Source: Roseibium aestuarii (GTDB taxonomy: Bacteria; Pseudomonadota; Alphaproteobacteria; Rhizobiales; Stappiaceae). From it: DNA of 64,000 nt. This document shows positions 59,646-64,000 of the stretch, piece by piece (the stretch's first letter is position 1; each line of letters opens with the position of its first letter). Under the pieces are notes generated by a model that was not told the DNA's origin, did not search any database, and worked only from the letters and a program-made list of their open reading frames with translations. The stretch covers positions 179,838 through 243,837 of the forward strand of contig NZ_VORA01000005.1 in the NCBI RefSeq assembly GCF_008477545.1, given 5' to 3'. The position numbers and the translations under genes were made by a program.

Positions 59646-61073
59646 ATGGGCCGACTAGTCATCGTTTCCAATCGAATTCCGCTGGGTTCCAACCCTTCGG
59701 GCGGGCTGGTGGTTGCACTGGAGGATGCGATGGCACGGCGCGGGGGGCTGTGGGTCGGCGTGCAGCCCGAGGGCGAGCCGATCGACGGGGCGACAGACGC
59801 CGGTGAGGGGGTGATCACCCTCGACGGGGCGCCCTTCGACCGGGCGGCCGTGTGCATGCCCGACCGCCTCTATGACGATTACTATCTGGGATATGCCAAT
59901 TCCGTACTCTGGCCGCTCTGCCATGGACGCACCGAGCTGATCGACCAGCAGCCCCGCTACAGGAAGGCCTATGAAGAGGTGAACCGCCGGCTAGCACGGT
60001 CGCTGGCGAAGATGGTGGAGCCCGACGACCTGATCTGGGTGCATGACTATCATCACTTGCCTCTGGCCGCCGCCCTGCGGGCAGAGGGCCTGCAGAACGC
60101 CATCGGCTTCTTCCTCCACATTCCCTTCCCGACTGCGTCGAATGTGTTCGCCCTGACAGGAGCCCGGGATCTGGTGGACTGGCTCTCCGATTATGATCTC
60201 GTCGGTCTTCAGACCCGGCGCGACGTGGCCTCGGCGATGGATGTCTTCCGCCAGTTCCCGGAAAGCCAGTTCCTCATGGATGGCAGCATTCGCTTCGGCA
60301 GCCGCATGGTGGAGATCAAGAGCTTTCCCATTGGCATCGAGGTGGCAGGTTTCCGCGAGATGGCGCAGCGGTCGGAGGCGCGGCTTGCGCCCCGTTCGCG
60401 CAAGTGGATCATCGGGGCCGAGCGGCTCGACTATTCCAAGGGCCTGCCCCACCGCCTGCGCGCCTTCGGCAAGCTGCTGGAGCAGGAAGCCGATCTGCGC
60501 GGCGCGGTAAGCCTGTTGCAGATTGCCTCTCCCACCCGCGAGGATGTGACCGCCTATCGGGAGATCCGCGAGGAGCTGGAGCAGTTGTCCGGCGCGGTCA
60601 ACGGCCGCTACAGCGACATCAACTACACTCCGATCCAGTATCTCAACCGGGGCATTCCGCGCGATCAGCTCGCCGGGCTGTTCGCCCAGGCGGACGTGGG
60701 ACTGGTGACGCCTCTCGCCGATGGCATGAACCTGGTGGCAAAGGAATATGTGGCGGCCCAGGATCCGGACGATCCGGGAGTGCTGGTGCTGTCGTCCTTT
60801 GCCGGGGCCTTCGAGCAGCTGGGTGAAACGGCGCTGATCGCCAACCCTTACGATCCGGCCCAGATGGCGCGGGTGATCGCCGAAGCGCTGCTGATGCCGC
60901 GGGAGGAGCGTATCGCGCGGCACCGGCCGATGCTTGCGCGGGTCGAGGAGGAGGATGTGGCCTGGTGGTCGTCGAGCTTCATCGAGGCGCTGGAGGCAAA
61001 ACGGCTGGGCGGTGATTTCCTCGATCTGCTGGGCGCCTTGCCGGAGGGACGGGCCGCCTCCGCATCAGCGTGA
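59646..61073 (+). CDS. otsA: trehalose-6-phosphate synthase OtsA
   Basis: Predicted 475-residue GT20 glycosyltransferase, almost the length of E. coli OtsA. The ATG at 59646 directly precedes the N-terminal loop RLVIVSNRIPLGSNPSGGL. Other family landmarks are VHDYHHLPLAAALR (about 134-147), a GAERLDYSKGLPHRL block (about 258-272) and DGMNLVAKEYVAAQ (about 359-372). It makes the compatible solute precursor trehalose 6-phosphate from UDP-glucose and glucose 6-phosphate. OtsB is not in the window. It is followed by a terminator. Confidence 0.96.
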   Translation: MGRLVIVSNRIPLGSNPSGGLVVALEDAMARRGGLWVGVQPEGEPIDGATDAGEGVITLDGAPFDRAAVCMPDRLYDDYYLGYANSVLWPLCHGRTELIDQQPRYRKAYEEVNRRLARSLAKMVEPDDLIWVHDYHHLPLAAALRAEGLQNAIGFFLHIPFPTASNVFALTGARDLVDWLSDYDLVGLQTRRDVASAMDVFRQFPESQFLMDGSIRFGSRMVEIKSFPIGIEVAGFREMAQRSEARLAPRSRKWIIGAERLDYSKGLPHRLRAFGKLLEQEADLRGAVSLLQIASPTREDVTAYREIREELEQLSGAVNGRYSDINYTPIQYLNRGIPRDQLAGLFAQADVGLVTPLADGMNLVAKEYVAAQDPDDPGVLVLSSFAGAFEQLGETALIANPYDPAQMARVIAEALLMPREERIARHRPMLARVEEEDVAWWSSSFIEALEAKRLGGDFLDLLGALPEGRAASASA

Positions 61074-61116
61074 GTGCGTGCGATCCGCTTTCTCCGCTTC
61101 TCGTTCATGACGTCTG

Positions 61117-61142
61117 AGGCCGGCCGCAGCGCCGGCCTTTTC
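61117..61142 (+). terminator. Rho-independent terminator of otsA
   Basis: Perfect 8-bp stem AGGCCGGC/GCCGGCCT with a six-base loop, followed by TTTTC. Confidence 0.78.
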
Positions 61143-61229
61143 ATGCCGGATCCTTCTTTTCTCCGGGTGTCCCCCAGTGCGGCCCCCAGAGCGCGGGCCG
61201 TTGGGGCGCGGTCTGCGTGCAGACGCACA

Positions 61230-61267
61230 AAGACCCCGCGGACGGCCTGCGCTGCCCACGGGGTCTT
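61230..61267. terminator. terminator-like stem between otsA and the convergent operon
   Basis: AAGACCCCG (61230-61238) pairs with CGGGGTCTT (61259-61267) around a 20-base GC-rich loop. On the minus strand it is followed by TGTG with a short T-run; it lies 25 bases after the stop of the minus-strand gene. Confidence 0.5.
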
Positions 61268-61291
61268 CTTGTGTCACGTCACCGAGACGGA

Positions 61292-62008
61292 TCAGTTGCG
61301 CTGAACACCGAAGCCGGTGATCGACGTAGCGGCAACCGGATCGCTGGCGGGGAAGGTATCTTCGAGACCTTCTTCCAGGCGCTCCTCGTCGGTCATGCCG
61401 TCGTCCTCGCGCAGGGTGCGCAGGGTTTCCTCGGCCTTCACGCGGCCCTGACGGAGGGCTTCCTCGCCAGTGCGGGCAGCCTTGTGCAGCAGGGTGTCAC
61501 GACGCTCGCCAAAGGCGCGGTCCTCGCGAGAGGTGCGCGGCAGAAGGGCGCCGAGGGCGAAGCCGGCCACCAGTCCCATTGCGCCCAGGGCGAAGGGATG
61601 CTCGCGGGCAAAGTCGGCAGCACGGCGGGTGGTGGTGTCATACGCTTCACGGGCGCGGGCGGTGCCGGTCTCGTAGCTTTCTTCCAGGGTGGAGCGCGCC
61701 GAGTGGAGACGTGCAGACGCCTGTTCGGCCATCTGCCCGGTCACTTCAGCCGCGCGCTTGCGGGTGGAGGAGGCAGCATCGCTCACCTGGCGCACGGCCT
61801 GGGCGGTCTGGCTGCGCGCCTTGTCGAGGGCGCCCTTCTCGTCAGCGCCGGTCTGCTCGCGCTCGTGAGCGGGGGTGCCGGCGACCGGCGGGGCCTTGGA
61901 CTCATCGGCCCGTTCGCGGCTTGCCTCGTTCTTTTCGCTGGCGGTCTTGATGGCGGTCGCGCCGGCGGGCTTGCCGGTGGACTTCAGCGGGGTTGCGGAC
62001 TTGGTCAT
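61292..62008 (-). CDS. uncharacterised stress-island protein, DUF883-like with C-terminal FPASDP motif
   Basis: Predicted 238-residue protein. The first 60 residues are charged and disordered-looking (Lys, Ala, Glu, Ser). Residues about 65-135 form long helices (QAVRQVSDAASSTRKRAAEV), followed by a single hydrophobic segment with GAMGLVAGFALGALLPR near 142-158, the arrangement of membrane-anchored DUF883-type proteins. The C terminus contains EEGLEDTFPASDP, a short motif I have seen at the end of other small stress proteins in this order. Downstream partner of the 62010-62483 gene. Confidence 0.7.
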   Translation of the reverse strand: MTKSATPLKSTGKPAGATAIKTASEKNEASRERADESKAPPVAGTPAHEREQTGADEKGALDKARSQTAQAVRQVSDAASSTRKRAAEVTGQMAEQASARLHSARSTLEESYETGTARAREAYDTTTRRAADFAREHPFALGAMGLVAGFALGALLPRTSREDRAFGERRDTLLHKAARTGEEALRQGRVKAEETLRTLREDDGMTDEERLEEGLEDTFPASDPVAATSITGFGVQRN

Positions 62009-62009
62009 G

Positions 62010-62483
62010 TCAAAAATCCTCCTTGGTCATCACGGCGCCAGGGGCGGCGGTGCGGGTGTTCGGGGTGGATGCAGGGGCAGAAGCGCTGAGGAACCGGGCG
62101 GCGATGAAGCCGACGGCGACGGCGCCAAGGGCTACGGCTGCGGGATTTGCCCGTGCCACCTGATGCATCTTGCGCAGGGCTTCTTCCGGTTCCAGAGACT
62201 GGAGACGCTCTGCAGAGCTCTCGATCGTGTCGGCGACGGGGCCGGCAAAGGCCGAGATCGCCCGGTTGGCGTCCGTGCCGTCAGCGCCGGTCTGGCTGTC
62301 CCGGAGGGCCTGAGCGGCCTGCCGGAAGGAGGACGCCGTTTCATCCTGCTTCTGGCGCAGGAAGTTATAGGCCTCTGCCTTCAAGCGGTCTCCAAGAACA
62401 CTTGCCTCGCGTTGTGCGGTCTTCCTGAGGCTCTTCAGATCTTCCTGAGGATCCGGAGCCGTATTCGCATTGAATTGGGTCAT
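62010..62483 (-). CDS. uncharacterised helical membrane-anchored stress-island protein
   Basis: Predicted 157-residue protein starting at the ATG at 62483. A long charged helical region (about 10-115) is followed by one hydrophobic segment (ANPAAVALGAVAVGFIAARFL, about 114-133) and a short polar tail. The organisation mirrors the next gene downstream, which starts one base after this stop, so the two may act together. A perfect EcfG promoter lies about 30 bases before the start. No family name is certain. Confidence 0.72.
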   Translation of the reverse strand: MTQFNANTAPDPQEDLKSLRKTAQREASVLGDRLKAEAYNFLRQKQDETASSFRQAAQALRDSQTGADGTDANRAISAFAGPVADTIESSAERLQSLEPEEALRKMHQVARANPAAVALGAVAVGFIAARFLSASAPASTPNTRTAAPGAVMTKEDF

Positions 62484-62510
62484 GGCGTTACCTCGTTGTT
62501 CCGCTCCGTA

Positions 62511-62536
62511 AACGCGCGTCTGCTTGCGAGCGTTCC
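62511..62536 (-). promoter_or_regulatory. EcfG promoter for the 62483-61292 gene pair
   Basis: On the minus strand GGAAC (62536-62532), 17 bases, CGTT (62514-62511): full consensus. Confidence 0.8.
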
Positions 62537-62550
62537 ACGCGGTTGCGACA

Positions 62551-62586
62551 AAAAGAAAGAGCGCCGAATTTTTGTTTTCGGCGCTC
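62551..62586 (-). terminator. Rho-independent terminator of the holin-like/DUF3618 operon
   Basis: Perfect 10-bp stem GAGCGCCGAA/TTCGGCGCTC with an eight-base loop, followed on the minus strand by TTTCTTTTTG. Confidence 0.88.
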
Positions 62587-62664
62587 CTTGAAAATCTCGT
62601 TGGCTGCAGGTTGGCGTCTCCTGCTACAGGATCCGAGCCTGCGCGAGGGTCCGGGCCCGCAAGG

Positions 62665-63060
62665 TCATCCGGAGAGGCTGTCCGTCGCCTCACCATCCGG
62701 GTCCAGTCTCTCGTCCTGCTGATCCAGGTAGGTCACGGTGCCCTGATAGAGGACATAACCGAGCGCGAGGGCGGCGAGGCCCACGGCAACCGGGTTCTGC
62801 GCATAGGTCTCGCGCGCCACGGACGCGGCCTTTCGCACAGGGCCGGACTGGAGGCTGCGCGAGAGTCCTTCCTGCGCAAGGCGCGAGGGGCTCAGACGAT
62901 CGGCAAGCTCGTCGACGAGCCCGGCGATGCGCTGACGCTTGAGATCCAGATCCGCTTCGATGCGGGCGATCTGGGGTGTCTCGGCGAGCTTTTCCGGTCG
63001 AAGCGGACGGTGAGCGGTCACGATCGATCCATGCGACATCGACCCATGCGACGTGGACAT
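62665..63060 (-). CDS. DUF3618 family protein
   Basis: Predicted 131-residue protein with an N-terminal helix around residues 30-58 (QIARIEADLDLKRQRIAGLVDELADRL), the pattern of DUF3618 (IEREIExTRxxL-type), and one hydrophobic segment with NPVAVGLAALALGYVLY near 89-105. Its start shares one base with the stop of the preceding gene (TGATG). DUF3618 proteins normally come with a phage-holin-like partner, as here. Function unknown, probably envelope-related. Confidence 0.85.
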   Translation of the reverse strand: MSTSHGSMSHGSIVTAHRPLRPEKLAETPQIARIEADLDLKRQRIAGLVDELADRLSPSRLAQEGLSRSLQSGPVRKAASVARETYAQNPVAVGLAALALGYVLYQGTVTYLDQQDERLDPDGEATDSLSG

Positions 63061-63479
63061 CAGAGGCTCTCCTTGATCATGCGCACATCCTGAGCGGTCT
63101 GGTGTGCGGTGCGTTCCAAGGGGGAGTTCAGGGACTTCAGGCGGGACACGCCGGCCCAGGCGCTGAGCCCGGCTCCCAGAATGGCGATCACGCCGATGGC
63201 GCCGGCCGCTGCATAGGGCGGCAGGCCGGCGGCGATCAGCGCATAATGGGCGCTGGCGAGCAGGGCGAGGAAGGCCGAGAAGGCGAAGAAGCCGGCGGCG
63301 GCGAACCAGAGGCCCGCAGAGCGCAGCTTGACCGCCTCCCGCTTCATTTCGGCCTGAGCCAGGCGGATCTCGCCGCGCAGCAGGGTGCTGATCTCGCCGA
63401 GAAGCTCACAGATCAAGGTGCCGAGGGGCAGTCCGGTCCCGGCACGGGACTGGGAGGAGGTATGCGCCTCATCTCTCAT
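63060..63479 (-). CDS. phage-holin-superfamily membrane protein (DUF1469 type)
   Basis: Predicted 139-residue protein. The ATG at 63479 has AGGAG eight bases upstream. An amphipathic N-terminal helix (LGEISTLLRGEIRLAQAEMKREAVKL) precedes two hydrophobic helices (about 57-78 and 86-108), as in the putative Actinobacteriophage holin-like/YqjE group. It forms an operon with the DUF3618 gene. Despite the name these are chromosomal envelope-stress proteins, not lysis proteins. Confidence 0.85.
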   Translation of the reverse strand: MRDEAHTSSQSRAGTGLPLGTLICELLGEISTLLRGEIRLAQAEMKREAVKLRSAGLWFAAAGFFAFSAFLALLASAHYALIAAGLPPYAAAGAIGVIAILGAGLSAWAGVSRLKSLNSPLERTAHQTAQDVRMIKESL

Positions 63480-63663
63480 GGGGTCTCTCCTGAGGTTGCC
63501 TGGCAGGACCGGGTCCGGTCGATCGGTTCTCTTGCCGGTGGCGATAGTCACGGGGACAGAAGGGCGAGGGGGCGTCGCATTCCGGGGCCATCATGCGTGC
63601 GGCTGACGATATGTCTGGCCGGTTGCGAGACGCACGGCCTCCTGTCCGTTTGCTTGCTGTCTC

Positions 63664-63688
63664 AACGTGGGAGGGGGCAGAGGGTTCC
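63664..63688 (-). promoter_or_regulatory. EcfG promoter upstream of the holin-like/DUF3618 operon
   Basis: On the minus strand GGAAC (63688-63684), 16 bases, CGTT (63667-63664): full consensus. It lies about 185 bases before the holin-like start, implying a long 5' leader. Confidence 0.72.
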
Positions 63689-63967
63689 TTGAGGTGGCCG
63701 CAGGCTGCCTGTGGCTGGGCGGCCGGGTGGGTGCGGGACGGGCAGGAGAGCGCCGCAGCGCAGGAGTTTGGCTGGCCGGATCGGCCCGGCGGGCCGGGTG
63801 CGGGAGGCGCTGTGATGCTGCTTTGTTTGGTTAACGTTTGTTAGGATGCTGTTGAAATGTCTGGAATACGGGAGGATTTCGGGGTTTGAGGCTGTGGAGA
63901 TGTCTGCGTTGTTCACAGGGGGTGTGGGGGTGGATCTGAAAATTGTGGTTTGGTGGATTTTTTGGCG

Positions 63968-63996
63968 TTGACGGTTTTGGGGTGGGTGCGTATAAG
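63968..63996 (+). promoter_or_regulatory. strong housekeeping promoter, rRNA-operon-like (candidate)
   Basis: TTGACG (63968-63973), a 17-base G/T-rich spacer, TATAAG (63991-63996). Both hexamers are near the vegetative consensus, which is rare in this GC-rich genome. Sequence of this type (TTGAC, G-rich spacer, TATAAG) is what I know from alphaproteobacterial rRNA operon leaders. The transcript would begin outside the window. Confidence 0.5.
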
Positions 63997-64000
63997 CCTG

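Larger units (their letters stand above)
63480..64000. other. non-coding stretch at the window end
   Basis: About 520 bases without a credible gene. It holds an EcfG promoter on the minus strand at 63664-63688 and, from about 63790, a G- and T-rich top strand leading to a strong promoter-like sequence at 63968. Open frames here (63593-63844 plus, 63662-63916 minus) have atypical composition and no ribosome-binding sites. Confidence 0.5.

Noticed and set aside
63060..63479. Phage remnant (holin)
   Set aside because: The protein belongs to a chromosomal holin-like family paired with DUF3618, has an EcfG promoter, and no other phage gene is visible.
63593..63916. Short open frames on both strands near the end
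   Set aside because: No ribosome-binding sites, Gly/Trp/Arg-rich odd composition and overlap with promoter-like sequence.
1..64000. CRISPR arrays, insertion sequences, tRNA genes, integrase genes
   Set aside because: No regularly spaced repeats, terminal inverted repeats with transposase frames, tRNA-like cloverleaf sequence or integrase motif was noticed on either strand.

Overview
The window is typical chromosomal DNA of a high-GC alphaproteobacterium of the rhizobial order (Hyphomicrobiales). The evidence is the rhizobial flagellar gene order, an FtcR/Rem-type flagellar regulator, FlaF/FlbT, a ChvE-GguABC sugar importer with a GbpR-type regulator, and a PhyR-NepR-EcfG general stress response. 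A Stappiaceae-like relative is plausible, but the family cannot be fixed from the sequence alone. I see no insertion sequences, CRISPR arrays, tRNA genes or prophage.

Bases 1-22.7 kb hold a flagellar island in three transcription blocks. The first (plus) runs fliK(partial)-lytic transglycosylase-flgE-flgK-flgL-flaF-flbT-flgD-fliQ-flhA-fliR-orf-flgJ-like-flgN-like-orf and ends at a clear Rho-independent terminator near 12.1 kb. The second (minus, 17.8 to 12.3 kb) is motA-fliM-orf-fliN-fliG-flhB-orf. The third (plus) is DUF1217 gene-flgF-orf-fliI, followed by an AT-rich gap and ftcR. Several genes embedded in these operons have no assigned role.

Bases 22.7-37.4 kb hold a tightly packed minus-strand operon. 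In transcription order it reads: substrate-binding protein, two permeases and two ATPases of Liv type, an aconitase-family hydro-lyase pair (LeuC/LeuD-like), a methylisocitrate/dimethylmalate lyase-like enzyme, hydantoinase/oxoprolinase B and A subunits, an isochorismatase-like amidohydrolase and an FAD-dependent oxidoreductase. A GntR/HutC regulator sits at its head. A divergent tautomerase-SnoaL fusion gene lies across a 20-bp palindromic operator candidate. The gene set describes a complete uptake, ring-opening, amide-hydrolysis, hydration and C-C-cleavage route for an unknown cyclic amide or imide. It is the best candidate here for an undescribed pathway.

Bases 37.5-49.1 kb hold a minus-strand sugar operon: chvE-gguA-gguB-gguC, arabinonate/galactonate dehydratase, galactose dehydrogenase, dgoK, dgoA and an SMP-30 lactonase. 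Together they make an oxidative (De Ley-Doudoroff type) route for D-galactose, probably shared with L-arabinose. A divergent LysR regulator of GbpR type lies upstream of chvE.

Bases 49.2-64 kb form a general stress response island: nepR-ecfG divergent from phyR, a HWE histidine kinase with an ethylene-receptor-like membrane domain, otsA, dps, csbD, and many small membrane or cell-envelope proteins. Hand scanning finds about eleven GGAAC-N16/17-CGTT-like EcfG promoters in front of these genes, so the island looks like a physically clustered EcfG regulon. The last 35 bases carry a strong promoter-like sequence reminiscent of alphaproteobacterial rRNA operon promoters, whose target lies outside the window.
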